Shown here piece after piece: positions 52,902-61,903 of a stretch of 64,000 bases of DNA (the stretch's first letter is position 1; each line of letters begins with the position of its first letter). Location: NCBI RefSeq assembly GCF_001854885.1, contig NZ_MDDV01000019.1:1-64000 (forward strand). The letters run 5' to 3'. The stretch comes from Ensifer sp. LCM 4579 (GTDB lineage: Bacteria > Pseudomonadota > Alphaproteobacteria > Rhizobiales > Rhizobiaceae). Both the position numbers and the translations under genes were made by a program. The notes beneath the pieces were generated by a model, which made no database searches, was not told the DNA's origin, and saw nothing but the letters and a program-made list of their open reading frames with translations.

Positions 52902-53810
52902 TCAGAGTTCCTTGCGAATATCGACGACCCTGAGGATCGCGGCCACCATCAGCAGCACGACGATCAGCAGGACGACCGCATTGGCGGCGGCGGCCGGATA
53001 TTGCAGCAGCGACATCTGGTTCTTCATCATCAGCGCGACGGATGCGCTCTGGCCGCCGGACATCACCTGGACCGTCGAGAAATCGGCCATCACCAGCGTC
53101 ACCACGAATATCGAGCCGATCGCCATGCCGGGCTTGGCGAGCGGCAGGACGACGTTCCAGAGCACCTGCCAGCCGGATGCGCCGCAGTCACGCGCCGCCT
53201 CGATCAGCGATCGGTCGATGCGCATCAGCGTGTTGAAGATCGGTGTCACCATGAAGAGCGTGTTCAGGTGCACCATGGCGAGCACGACGGCGAAGTCGGA
53301 ATAGAGCAGCCACTCGACCGGTTCGGGAACGATGCCGAGCTCGACCAGCGCGGAGTTCACGAGACCGTTCCGGCCGAGAACCGGGATCCAGGAGATCATC
53401 CGGATGATGTTGGAGGTGAGGAACGGCACGGTGCAGACGAGGAACAGCACCATCTGCATCGTCGTCGTGCGGATGTGAAAGGCGAGAAAATAGGCGACCC
53501 AGAAGCCGATCACCAGCGTCAGAGCCCAGGTGAGGGCCGTAAATTTCAGCGTGTTGAGATAGGTTTTCCAGGTGACCCAGGAACCGAGCGTGTCGGCGTA
53601 GTTCATCGTCATGAAGTCGGGATAAAGGCCGGCGAAATCGTAGTCCCAGAAGCTGACGACGACGATCATCAGGATCGGCAGGACGAAGAAGAAACCGAGG
53701 ATGAGGAGGAGGGGCGTGGCCTGGAGATAGGCGGTGAGCCGACCAAGCGCAGCGAGGGAGCGGCGGGGATTGCCGGTCCTGATCTCTCCTGAGGTTGCGA
53801 CTGCCGTCAT
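52902..53810 (-). CDS. ABC transporter permease, spermidine/putrescine type (PotB-like)
   Basis: A 302-residue inner-membrane permease with six helices and the EAA loop (IEAARDCGASGWQVLWNVVL followed by PLAKPG). The ATG at 53810 is preferred, with AAGAGGATT upstream; a TTG two codons earlier is also open. It lies after the binding-protein gene and a strong hairpin, which may lower its expression relative to the binding protein. Confidence 0.9.
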   Translation of the reverse strand: MTAVATSGEIRTGNPRRSLAALGRLTAYLQATPLLLILGFFFVLPILMIVVVSFWDYDFAGLYPDFMTMNYADTLGSWVTWKTYLNTLKFTALTWALTLVIGFWVAYFLAFHIRTTTMQMVLFLVCTVPFLTSNIIRMISWIPVLGRNGLVNSALVELGIVPEPVEWLLYSDFAVVLAMVHLNTLFMVTPIFNTLMRIDRSLIEAARDCGASGWQVLWNVVLPLAKPGMAIGSIFVVTLVMADFSTVQVMSGGQSASVALMMKNQMSLLQYPAAAANAVVLLIVVLLMVAAILRVVDIRKEL

Positions 53811-53844
53811 TCTCAATCCTCTTTCAGTATTGCCTTGGAAACTG

Positions 53845-53876
53845 CCCCTCTCCTCGGTTAAAGCCGAGGAGAGGGG
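53845..53876. promoter_or_regulatory. Perfect 13-bp hairpin between binding-protein and permease genes
   Basis: CCCCTCTCCTCGG and CCGAGGAGAGGGG flank the six-base loop TTAAAG. It lies 25 bp after the binding-protein stop on the minus strand. It has no T-run. Such hairpins protect the upstream mRNA and give more binding protein than permease. Confidence 0.7.
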
Positions 53877-53900
53877 AAAGGCCCGTGCCGAGGGCGCTTA

Positions 53901-55199
53901 TTACGCCGCGATGAACTCGTTCCAGCGGCGGACCATGTAGCGGTCTTCGTCCATGACCGAGTTCCAGCAGGCGACCTTGCCCATGCGCTCCTCGAAGGAG
54001 CCGCCGTCGCGAACGGCGCCGGCCTTTTCCATGACCTTGCCTTCCGGCGAGAGGATGTCGCCCTTGGCGGGCTTGCCCTCGACCCAGAAGCCCCACTCGT
54101 CCTCGGACATGTGGGCCTTCGCGGTTTCCATGGCGGCGGAGTAGTAGCCCTGGCGGTTGAGGTAGGCGCCGACCCAGCCGGAGAGATACCAATTGATGTA
54201 TTCATAGGCCGCATCGAGCTGTGCGCCCTGGAGATGGCCGGCGAGGCCGAGGCCGCCGCCCCAGGCGCGGTAGCCCTCCTTGAGCGGCTGGTATTTGCAG
54301 GCGATACCCTTCGAACGCACGGCTGCGACGGCCGGCGACCACATGGACTGGATGACGACCTCGCCGGAGGCCATGAGGTTGACGCTCTCGTCGAAGGACT
54401 TCCAGAAGGCGCGGAACTGGCCGTCCTGCTTGGCCTTGATGAGGAAGTCGATCGTCTGGTCGATCTCCTCCTTCGTCATGTTGCCCTTGTCGGCATATTT
54501 GATGTTGCCCATGGCCTCCATGATCATCGCGGCATCCATGATGCCGATCGAAGGAATGTTGAGGATCGCCGTCTTGCCCTTGAAGGCCGGGTCCATGATG
54601 TCGGCCCAGCTGCTGATCTCCCGGCCGACGAGGTCCGGGCGAATGCCGAGCGTATCGGCATTGTAGATGGTCGGGATCAGCGTCATCCACTGCGTTGGTT
54701 CCTTGGCAAAGGCCTTGGAGTCCTGCGCCTCGACGAAGCCGACCGTGTGCGGCGCGGTGCCTTGCGCGATCACGCTGTCCGGCTTGAGCTTGCCGTCGAT
54801 GAAGAGCGGCACGATCTTGTCGTAATACTTGATCTTCGAGACATCCATCGGCTGCATGACGCCGGTCGGGAAGACCTTCTTGGCAATCCAATATTCGATG
54901 TCGGCGATGTCGTAGGAGTCCGGCTGGGTGACGGCGCGCTGGGCGGCGGCGTCGGAATCGGTCGCCGTCATTTCCAGCGTGATGCCGAGGTCTTCCTTGC
55001 ACTTCTCGGCAATCGCATTGATGTTGGAAACGCCGGTACCGAACTGGCGGAGCGTGATTGGGTTTTGCGCCCAAATCGTCGGGAAGCCGGTAATCGCGCC
55101 CGAGCCGGCGATCGCGCCGACGGCGGCGGCGCCGGTCTTCAAAAGCGAGCGGCGCGAAATGCCCTTTGCGGGCGTGGCAGTCTTCGTTTCAGTCGTCAT
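53901..55199 (-). CDS. ABC transporter substrate-binding protein (PotD-like, Tat signal)
   Basis: A 432-residue periplasmic binding protein. The N-terminus has a Tat-type twin-arginine signal (GISRRSLLKTGAAAVGAIAG) before the mature part starting near QNPITLRQFG. The fold is that of the spermidine/putrescine and Fe3+-type group (IADIEYWIAKKVFPTGV, then WADIMDPAFKGKTAILN). The substrate is unknown. The racemase in the operon argues against a plain polyamine. Confidence 0.88.
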   Translation of the reverse strand: MTTETKTATPAKGISRRSLLKTGAAAVGAIAGSGAITGFPTIWAQNPITLRQFGTGVSNINAIAEKCKEDLGITLEMTATDSDAAAQRAVTQPDSYDIADIEYWIAKKVFPTGVMQPMDVSKIKYYDKIVPLFIDGKLKPDSVIAQGTAPHTVGFVEAQDSKAFAKEPTQWMTLIPTIYNADTLGIRPDLVGREISSWADIMDPAFKGKTAILNIPSIGIMDAAMIMEAMGNIKYADKGNMTKEEIDQTIDFLIKAKQDGQFRAFWKSFDESVNLMASGEVVIQSMWSPAVAAVRSKGIACKYQPLKEGYRAWGGGLGLAGHLQGAQLDAAYEYINWYLSGWVGAYLNRQGYYSAAMETAKAHMSEDEWGFWVEGKPAKGDILSPEGKVMEKAGAVRDGGSFEERMGKVACWNSVMDEDRYMVRRWNEFIAA

Positions 55200-55274
55200 G
55201 CTTTCGTTCCCCTTTGGTGGTGCATGGATCGGATGGAGCGGGACAGGTGCAATTCGCAGCTTCTTGTCCCCGCA

Positions 55275-56363
55275 TCAGGCTGACACGCGGCCGAGGGGGA
55301 TTGCGTCCTCCAGGGCCCAGCTCAAGGAAACCGCATCGCCTGTCGATACGGGCCTCCTGAAATAGTCGGCATCGGAGACGACGACGGTGAAGTCGTCGCT
55401 GCCGGCGCCGATGACGGTGATCTTTACGGATGCGCCGCGATACTCGACATTCGAGACGGCGCCCTCGAAGCCGAGCGACCTGTTCGACGCCGGCTCGAGA
55501 TGCACGCGGTCGGTGCGGATGCCGATATCGATCGATTTTCCGACTTCCTGGGCGGCGTCGCGGACCGTGAAGCTCTGGCCCTCCGGCCCTGTCAGCGTAA
55601 CGATACCGTCATCGATCGACGTTACGCGACCGGAGAGCACGTTGTGGTCGCCCATGAAGCGGGCGACGAAGGCGGTGGCGGGCTTTTCGAAGACGGTACG
55701 CGGGGCGGCCGCCTGCTCGATGCGGCCATTGTTCATGATGACGATCAGGTCGGCGAGCGCCATCGCCTCTTCCTGGCTGTGCGTCACATGCACGAAGGTG
55801 ATGCCGAGCGTCTTCTGCAGCTTCTTCAGTTCCGCGCGCATGCGGATCTTGAGGAATGGATCGAGGGCGGAGAGCGGTTCGTCAAGCAGCAGCGCTTCCG
55901 GATCGGTGATGAGCGCACGGGCGAGCGCCACGCGCTGTTGTTGTCCGCCTGAAAGCTGCGCCGGGCGGCGCGCCGCATAGCTCTCCATCTGCATCAGCTT
56001 CAGCATCGTGAGCGCCTTGGCGCGGCGCTCGTCTTTCGCGACCCCCTTCATTTTCAGGCTGAAGGCGACATTGTCGACCAGGTCGAGGTGCGGAAACAGC
56101 GCGTAGGACTGGAACATCATGGCCGTGCCGCGCCTGGCGGGCGGGAAATCGGTGACGACGACATTGCCAAGGCGGACATCGCCGGAGGTGATGCTTTCAT
56201 GTCCGGCGATCATGCGCAGCGTCGAGGTCTTGCCGCAACCCGACGGGCCGAGGAAGCAGCAATAGCTGCCCGCCGGAATCTTCAGGCTGATCTCGTGGAC
56301 GGCGGTCGTTGCGCCGTAGACCTTCGAAACGGAAGCAATATCGATTTCTGCTGCCTTGGACAT
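55275..56363 (-). CDS. ABC transporter ATP-binding protein (PotA-like)
   Basis: A 362-residue ATPase: Walker A GPSGCGKTSTLRM (about residues 41-49), signature LSGGQQQRVALARAL (about 138-152), Walker B ALLLDEPLSALD (about 158-166), and a C-terminal TOBE regulatory domain (from about 285). The ATG at 56363 is chosen (AAGGAAAGGGG upstream). First gene of the operon, followed by the binding protein, two permeases and the racemase. The promoter is shared with the divergent GntR gene. Confidence 0.93.
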   Translation of the reverse strand: MSKAAEIDIASVSKVYGATTAVHEISLKIPAGSYCCFLGPSGCGKTSTLRMIAGHESITSGDVRLGNVVVTDFPPARRGTAMMFQSYALFPHLDLVDNVAFSLKMKGVAKDERRAKALTMLKLMQMESYAARRPAQLSGGQQQRVALARALITDPEALLLDEPLSALDPFLKIRMRAELKKLQKTLGITFVHVTHSQEEAMALADLIVIMNNGRIEQAAAPRTVFEKPATAFVARFMGDHNVLSGRVTSIDDGIVTLTGPEGQSFTVRDAAQEVGKSIDIGIRTDRVHLEPASNRSLGFEGAVSNVEYRGASVKITVIGAGSDDFTVVVSDADYFRRPVSTGDAVSLSWALEDAIPLGRVSA

Positions 56364-56520
56364 GGGGCCCCTTTCCTTGCAGCAGGGCAGAAGCATCAAG
56401 CGTGCCAGTTTGCTAAAGGCCTGAATTCGCGGGCAAGTTCATCCCGCTTCGGCTCGGTCCCGGGAAAAGGCGACATTGGTTGCACATTTAATAGGCGTTT
56501 GTCGCCAAGAGGAGCTTATA

Positions 56521-56530
56521 TTGTATACAA
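56521..56530. promoter_or_regulatory. TTGTATACAA palindrome, candidate GntR/FCD operator
   Basis: A perfect 10-bp palindrome between the divergent ABC operon and the GntR gene. Its TGT-N2-ACA core fits operators of FCD-type GntR regulators. Confidence 0.6.
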
Positions 56531-56627
56531 AACAAAATGCGAATTGCGCGCAGATTGCGGTTAACTTCCATGCGACCACGCGCTAGGGTCGAATGCCCGC
56601 AATTGTATCGGTCGGATTCGCAGCCTT

Positions 56628-57338
56628 ATGACTCCCCCCAGTTTGTCTCCAGCGGAAACCGCCATGGATGTCGACGCTCACCATATTCGCGATGCAATCC
56701 GCGAGGCGATCGTCGAGCGTCGGCTGGCGCCCGGAACGAAGCTATCGGAGACCGACGTCGGCAGTCTGTTCAATGTCAGCCGCACGCTCGTTCGCGCCGC
56801 CCTTCAGGCGCTCTCCTATGAGGGGCTGGTCAATGTCGAGAAGAATCGCGGCGCATTTGTTGCCCATCCGTCGATTCTGGAGGCGCAACAGATTTTCGCG
56901 GCGCGTCGGCTCATCGAGCCCGTGATCCTGCGCGAGGCGGCGCAACGCATCGGCAAGGCCGAGATCAGGCACCTGCGGCTACATTTGGCGGATGAGGAAA
57001 GACTGCGAAACGAGCGCGGTGCCGCCGCCCGCCGCGCCGAGATCAAGGCCTCCGGCGATGTTCACCTGGCGATCGCCGAAATCAGCGGCAACGCAATTCT
57101 CAAGAGGTTCATGGACGAACTCGTCGCCCGATCCTCCCTCGTCATCGCACTCTATGGTCGCTCGGTGGCTTCAAGCTGCGGTCACGACGAGCATCAGCAG
57201 ATCGTCGACGCGCTGGAGAGAAGGGACGTCGACGCGGCCTGCGCGCTGATGGTCGAGCACATAAATCACATCGAAGCCGATCTTGACCTTAGGTCGGCAG
57301 AGAAGGGAACCGATTTGCGCTCTGCCTTGCGCCTGTGA
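56628..57338 (+). CDS. GntR-family (FCD) transcriptional regulator
   Basis: A 236-residue regulator. N-terminal GntR winged helix (LAPGTKLSETDVGSLFNVSR and TLVRAALQALSYEGLV, about residues 30-75) and a C-terminal all-helical FCD domain with metal or effector His/Asp residues (ASGDVHLAIAEISGN, DEHQQIVDALERRD). It is divergent from the ABC transporter operon, which it very likely regulates through the palindrome in the shared promoter region. The start could also be the ATG at 56664. Neither has a strong ribosome site. Confidence 0.88.
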   Translation: MTPPSLSPAETAMDVDAHHIRDAIREAIVERRLAPGTKLSETDVGSLFNVSRTLVRAALQALSYEGLVNVEKNRGAFVAHPSILEAQQIFAARRLIEPVILREAAQRIGKAEIRHLRLHLADEERLRNERGAAARRAEIKASGDVHLAIAEISGNAILKRFMDELVARSSLVIALYGRSVASSCGHDEHQQIVDALERRDVDAACALMVEHINHIEADLDLRSAEKGTDLRSALRL

Positions 57339-57433
57339 TGGGCAACGCAGGCGCGCCGAGACTCCGCGACACCAGCGGTAGGCATCAGCCGTTCCAATCG
57401 ACAGCGCCGCCTCCGCTCTTGCCGCTGGAGCAC

Positions 57434-57457
57434 GTTTTGTGATATTTATAACAAAAC
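57434..57457. promoter_or_regulatory. Candidate DeoR operator
   Basis: GTTTTGT (57434-57440) and ACAAAAC (57451-57457) are a perfect inverted repeat around an AT-only-like 10-base centre (GATATTTATA), 53 bp before the deoR-like start. It probably overlaps the promoter. Confidence 0.65.
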
Positions 57458-57509
57458 TCTGACGGGGCGATTTGAGTAGGGGATCCGGCGCTGCCTGCGC
57501 CAAGAAGGA

Positions 57510-58244
57510 ATGATGACCAATCGCAAGACGAAGCGCATTGCCACCTTGGCGGATGCCGTGACTGCGCGGCGGGTGCTGCATCTGAAGGAGGCGGCCGCGC
57601 TTCTCGGCGTATCGGAGATGACCGTCCGCCGCGATATCGCCGACAATCCGGGCATTTTCGGTTATCTCGGCGGCCACATCGTTTCGGCCGCGGACGTCGA
57701 GGGCGATGCGCCCTACGAGCTTGCACGCGCGGCCGACAGCCACGCCGCGGCCAAACGAAATGCCTGCGCCCATGCGGCCAGACATATCCGCCCAGAGGAG
57801 ACGATCTTCATCGATTGCGGCACCACGCTCGAATACCTGGTCGACCTGATCCCGGAAAATTATCCAGTAACAGCCGTATGTTACTCGATGAACACGGCGG
57901 AACGGCTGACGCGAAAGCCGAATGTCCGCATGGTCATGCTGGGCGGTCTCTATTATCCGTCCTCGGCTTCCTTTTCGGGCGGGGCCGGACTGGAGACGCT
58001 GGAGCAGCTCGGCATCAACGTCGCCTTCCTCTCGGCCGCCGGCGTCGATACGGCAAGGGGCGCAAGCTGCGTGCATTTTCATGAGGTGCCGGTCAAGCGG
58101 AAGGTGATTTCGCTCGCCCGCGAGAATTACCTTGTGGTCGACAAGAGCAAGATCGGCAAGTTGAAGCCGGCCTTCTTTGCGCCGATGGAAGCGTTCCGGT
58201 CGGTGATCACCGAGGATGGCGAGTCCGCGCTTCGCGCGAACTGA
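57510..58244 (+). CDS. deoR: DeoR-family transcriptional regulator
   Basis: A 244-residue repressor: N-terminal DeoR helix-turn-helix (LKEAAALLGVSEMTVRRDIA, about residues 26-45) and a C-terminal DeoRC sugar-phosphate sensor (IDCGTTLEYLVDLIPE, MVMLGGLYYPSSASFSG, VVDKSKIGK). It should sense deoxyribose-5-phosphate and control the downstream deoC operon and itself. A double ATG (57510, 57513) follows AAGAAGGA. The second gives better spacing. Confidence 0.88.
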   Translation: MMTNRKTKRIATLADAVTARRVLHLKEAAALLGVSEMTVRRDIADNPGIFGYLGGHIVSAADVEGDAPYELARAADSHAAAKRNACAHAARHIRPEETIFIDCGTTLEYLVDLIPENYPVTAVCYSMNTAERLTRKPNVRMVMLGGLYYPSSASFSGGAGLETLEQLGINVAFLSAAGVDTARGASCVHFHEVPVKRKVISLARENYLVVDKSKIGKLKPAFFAPMEAFRSVITEDGESALRAN

Positions 58245-58385
58245 TGTATGCTGGGCCGCAGACCGGCCGAACCGTCTCTTGACTCGGGAGACGAATGATG
58301 GAAATCTAACAAAAGGTAGAAACGTAACAATGCCGGTGCGTGCCGAGAGCGGCTGCCGGCGAACCTCGGTACCAGGAGGAATCGC

Positions 58386-59393
58386 TTGGAAGAGCTTGCT
58401 GTGAGGGGCGCCGCTGCCGCCCCTCCCGTGGGCGCAGGCCATAACTGGCCGCGCAATGACGGGGTCGACCTCGATCTTGGCTGGGTGCTTGACCAGCGCG
58501 TCAATCTCTCCGCGGCGGAGCGGCGCGTGGCGACGCTGCCCGGCCGGCGCACGGTCAAGAAAGACGCGCAGGCCGCGTGGCTGTTGAAGGCGGTGACCTG
58601 CATCGACCTCACCACGCTCAATGGCGACGATACGACGGAACGCGTCAAGCGCCTCTGCGCCAAGGCGCGTCACCCCATACGTCCGGACCTCCTCGATGCG
58701 CTCGGCATGGGCGATCGCGACATCACGACGGGTGCCGTCTGCGTCTACCATCGCTTCGTCTCGACGGCGGTGGAAGCGCTCGAAGGCTCCGGCATTCCGG
58801 TTGCCGCCGTTTCGACCGGCTTTCCGGCGGGGCTCGTGCCGCATGACATCAAGCTTCGGGAGATCGAGGCCTCGGTCGCGGACGGCGCGCGGGAAATCGA
58901 CATCGTGATCACCCGCGAGCATGTGCTGACCGGCAACTGGCAGGCGCTTTATGACGAGATGCGCGACTTCCGTGCCGCCTGCGGAGATGCCCATGTGAAG
59001 GCAATCCTGGCGACCGGCGATCTCAAGACGCTTCGCAACGTCGCCCGCGCCTCGCTCGTCTCGATGATGGCCGGCGCCGACTTCATCAAGACCTCGACCG
59101 GCAAGGAAGGCGTCAACGCCACCCTGCTCGTCACCCTCGTGATGCTCCGGATGATCCGTGCCTATCAGGAGCGGACGGGGATCAAGGTCGGCTACAAGCC
59201 GGCCGGCGGCATCTCGGCGGCGAAGGACGTGTTGAACTACCAGTTCCTCATGAAGGAGGAGCTCGGACGGGAGTGGCTCGAGCCGGACCTCTTCCGCATC
59301 GGAGCATCGAGCCTGCTGGCCGACATCGAGCGTCAGCTCGAACATCACGTCAGCGGCGCCTATTCGGCCCTCAACAGACACCCGATTGGATGA
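58386..59393 (+). CDS. deoC: Deoxyribose-phosphate aldolase
   Basis: A 335-residue DERA splitting 2-deoxyribose-5-phosphate into glyceraldehyde-3-phosphate and acetaldehyde. The Schiff-base lysine is in FIKTSTGKEGVN (about residue 235), and the general-base Asp/Lys region is CIDLTTLNGDDT and YKPAGGIS. It is longer than E. coli DeoC (259) because of an N-terminal extension of about 60 residues. The start is TTG at 58386 with AGGAGG six bases before it. It ends four bases before the aldehyde dehydrogenase ATG. Confidence 0.92.
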   Translation: MEELAVRGAAAAPPVGAGHNWPRNDGVDLDLGWVLDQRVNLSAAERRVATLPGRRTVKKDAQAAWLLKAVTCIDLTTLNGDDTTERVKRLCAKARHPIRPDLLDALGMGDRDITTGAVCVYHRFVSTAVEALEGSGIPVAAVSTGFPAGLVPHDIKLREIEASVADGAREIDIVITREHVLTGNWQALYDEMRDFRAACGDAHVKAILATGDLKTLRNVARASLVSMMAGADFIKTSTGKEGVNATLLVTLVMLRMIRAYQERTGIKVGYKPAGGISAAKDVLNYQFLMKEELGREWLEPDLFRIGASSLLADIERQLEHHVSGAYSALNRHPIG

Positions 59394-59397
59394 AGCG

Positions 59398-61782
59398 ATG
59401 AGCGTCGCCAGATTTTTTGACGAAATGTCCTACGGTCCCGCACCCGAAGCCGACACGGAGGCGCGCCAATGGCTGGCGCGGCACGACGGCGAATTCGGCC
59501 ATTTCATCAATGGCGCGTTCGTCGCCGCAGCGTCGGGCAAGACCTTTGACAGCTTCGAGCCCGCAACAGGCGCGCTCATCGCAAGGGTGGCGCTCGGCGG
59601 ATCGGAGGACGTGAACGCCGCAGTCCTCGCCGCCCGCAAGGCGCAAGCGCCTTGGGCGAAACTGCCCGGCCATGCCCGTGCACGGCATCTTTACGCGCTT
59701 GCCCGCATGATCCAGCGCCATGCACGCCTGATTGCGGTGGTCGAGGCGCTCGACAACGGCAAGCCGATCCGCGAGACGCGCGACATCGATATTCCGCTTG
59801 CCGCTCGCCACTTCTATCACCATGCCGGCTGGGCGCAACTGCAGGAAACGGAATTCGCCGACCACGTTCCCGTCGGCGTCGTTGGCCAGGTGATCCCCTG
59901 GAACTTCCCGTTCCTGATGCTGGCCTGGAAGGTCGCGCCGGCACTGGCCCTCGGTAACACGGTGATCCTGAAGCCAGCAGAATTCACGCCGCTGACGGCG
60001 CTGCTCTTCGCCGAACTTGCGAGCGCGGCCGGCCTGTCGCCGGGCGTTCTGAACGTCGTGACGGGCGAGGGCGAGACGGGTGCGCTGATCGTCGAGCACG
60101 AGGACATCGACAAGATCGCCTTCACCGGTTCGACGGAGGTCGGCCGGCTCATAAGAGAGAAGACCGCCGGCAGCGGCAAGTCGCTGACATTGGAGCTCGG
60201 AGGCAAGTCGCCCTTCATCGTCTTCGACGACGCCGACATCGACGCGGCCGTCGAAGGCGTGGTGGATGCGATATGGTTCAATCAGGGCCAGGTCTGCTGC
60301 GCCGGCTCCCGTCTGCTCGTGCAGGAAGGCGTGGCGCCGCTCTTCCATGAGCGCTTGAAGCGGCGCATGGCGACCCTGCGCGTCGGCCATCCGCTCGACA
60401 AGGCGATCGACATGGCGGCGATCGTTGCGCCGGTGCAATTGCAGCGGATCGAAACCCTGGTCGCAAAGGGTGTTTCCGAAGGTGCGTCCATGCACCAGCC
60501 GAGGATCGAACTGCCGAAGGGCGGCAGCTTCTACCCGCCGACGCTGCTGACGGATGTGCAGCCGACCTCCGTCGTGGCCACGGAGGAGATTTTTGGGCCG
60601 GTGGCCGTGTCCATGACCTTCCGCACGCCGGAGGAGGCGATCCAGCTCGCCAACCACTCCCGCTACGGCCTCGCCGCCAGCGTCTGGAGCGAAACCATCG
60701 GGCTTGCCCTGCACGTGGCGGCCAAGCTCGCCGCCGGCGTCGTCTGGGTCAACGCCACCAATCTCTTCGACGCGTCGAGCGGCTTTGGCGGTAAACGCGA
60801 ATCCGGCTTCGGCCGCGAGGGCGGCAAGGAAGGCTGCTACGAATATCTGAAGCCGAAAGCCTGGCTCGGCCGCAAGCTTAGGCCAGAGCCGGTTCGAGCG
60901 GCACCGAGGCCGGCTGCCGGCGATTTCGGCTTGCCGGCGCTCGACCGCACCGCCAAGCTTTTCATCGGCGGCAAGCAGGCGCGACCGGACGGAAACTATT
61001 CGCGCCCGATCTTGTCGCCCAAGGGCAAGCCGATCGGCGACGTCGGCGAGGGCAATCGCAAGGACATCCGCAACGCCGTCGTCGCCGCACGGGCGGCATC
61101 CGCCTGGGGTTCGGCCACCGCACACAACCGGGCGCAGATCCTCTACTACATCGCCGAGAACCTCAGCGCCCGGGCGGCGGAGTTTGCCGACCGCATCGTC
61201 GCGATGACGGGAGCGTCCGCCGCTGGCGCCAAGGCAGAGATTGAAGCCTCGATCGCGCGGCTTTTTAGCTATGGCGCCTGGGCGGACAAGTACGAGGGCA
61301 CCGTGCACCAGCCGCCCTTGCGGGGCGTTGCGCTGGCCATGCCGGAGCCGCAGGGCGTCGTCGGCGTCATCTGCCCGCCAGAGGCGCCGCTCCTGGGCTT
61401 CATCAGCCTGGTTGCGCCGCTGATCGCCGTCGGCAATCGCGTCATTGCCGTTCCGAGCGAACCGCATCCGCTTGCCGCGACAGATTTCTACTCGGTCCTG
61501 GAAACCTCCGACGTCCCGGCCGGCGTCGTCAACATCGTCACCGGCTCGGCGATGGAGCTCGCCAGGACGCTTGCTGCGCATAATGACGTCGACGCACTCT
61601 GGGCTTTCGGCTCGTCGGAACTGTCGACGCTCGTCGAGAGGCTCTCGACCGGCAATCTGAAGCGCACCTTCGTCGACTACGGCAAGGCAACCGACTGGAT
61701 GGATCGATCCGCCGCCGAAGGCCCGGCATTTCTGCGCCGGGCCGTGGACGTGAAGAACATCTGGATTCCCTACGGCGAGTAG
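59398..61782 (+). CDS. Two-domain aldehyde dehydrogenase (second domain degenerate)
   Basis: A 794-residue protein. Residues about 35-505 are a full NAD-dependent aldehyde dehydrogenase, with PWNFPF (about 168), catalytic Glu in LELGGKSP (about 266) and catalytic Cys in NQGQVCCAGSR (about 300). Residues about 520-790 are a second, partial ALDH copy covering only the coenzyme-binding part (GVVGVICPPEAPLLGFISLV, NIVTGSAMELA), without catalytic Cys. In the deo operon it probably oxidises acetaldehyde released by DeoC to acetate. The ATG at 59398 is preferred over a TTG at 59386. Confidence 0.88.
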   Translation: MSVARFFDEMSYGPAPEADTEARQWLARHDGEFGHFINGAFVAAASGKTFDSFEPATGALIARVALGGSEDVNAAVLAARKAQAPWAKLPGHARARHLYALARMIQRHARLIAVVEALDNGKPIRETRDIDIPLAARHFYHHAGWAQLQETEFADHVPVGVVGQVIPWNFPFLMLAWKVAPALALGNTVILKPAEFTPLTALLFAELASAAGLSPGVLNVVTGEGETGALIVEHEDIDKIAFTGSTEVGRLIREKTAGSGKSLTLELGGKSPFIVFDDADIDAAVEGVVDAIWFNQGQVCCAGSRLLVQEGVAPLFHERLKRRMATLRVGHPLDKAIDMAAIVAPVQLQRIETLVAKGVSEGASMHQPRIELPKGGSFYPPTLLTDVQPTSVVATEEIFGPVAVSMTFRTPEEAIQLANHSRYGLAASVWSETIGLALHVAAKLAAGVVWVNATNLFDASSGFGGKRESGFGREGGKEGCYEYLKPKAWLGRKLRPEPVRAAPRPAAGDFGLPALDRTAKLFIGGKQARPDGNYSRPILSPKGKPIGDVGEGNRKDIRNAVVAARAASAWGSATAHNRAQILYYIAENLSARAAEFADRIVAMTGASAAGAKAEIEASIARLFSYGAWADKYEGTVHQPPLRGVALAMPEPQGVVGVICPPEAPLLGFISLVAPLIAVGNRVIAVPSEPHPLAATDFYSVLETSDVPAGVVNIVTGSAMELARTLAAHNDVDALWAFGSSELSTLVERLSTGNLKRTFVDYGKATDWMDRSAAEGPAFLRRAVDVKNIWIPYGE

Positions 61783-61903
61783 CGCCGACGCTCGCAGCAG
61801 TGGAGAAACCGGAAAGGCCCGTTGACGACGGGCGGCGGAAACGGCCTGATGCCGCGAGGCTGCCGTCGGCTTCCGCCCGCGGCGCATTGGCAGGAGGACA
61901 GGA

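Noticed and set aside
57171-59381. Long minus-strand open frame opposite deoR and deoC
   Set aside because: Antisense shadow of genes with clear DeoR and aldolase signatures.
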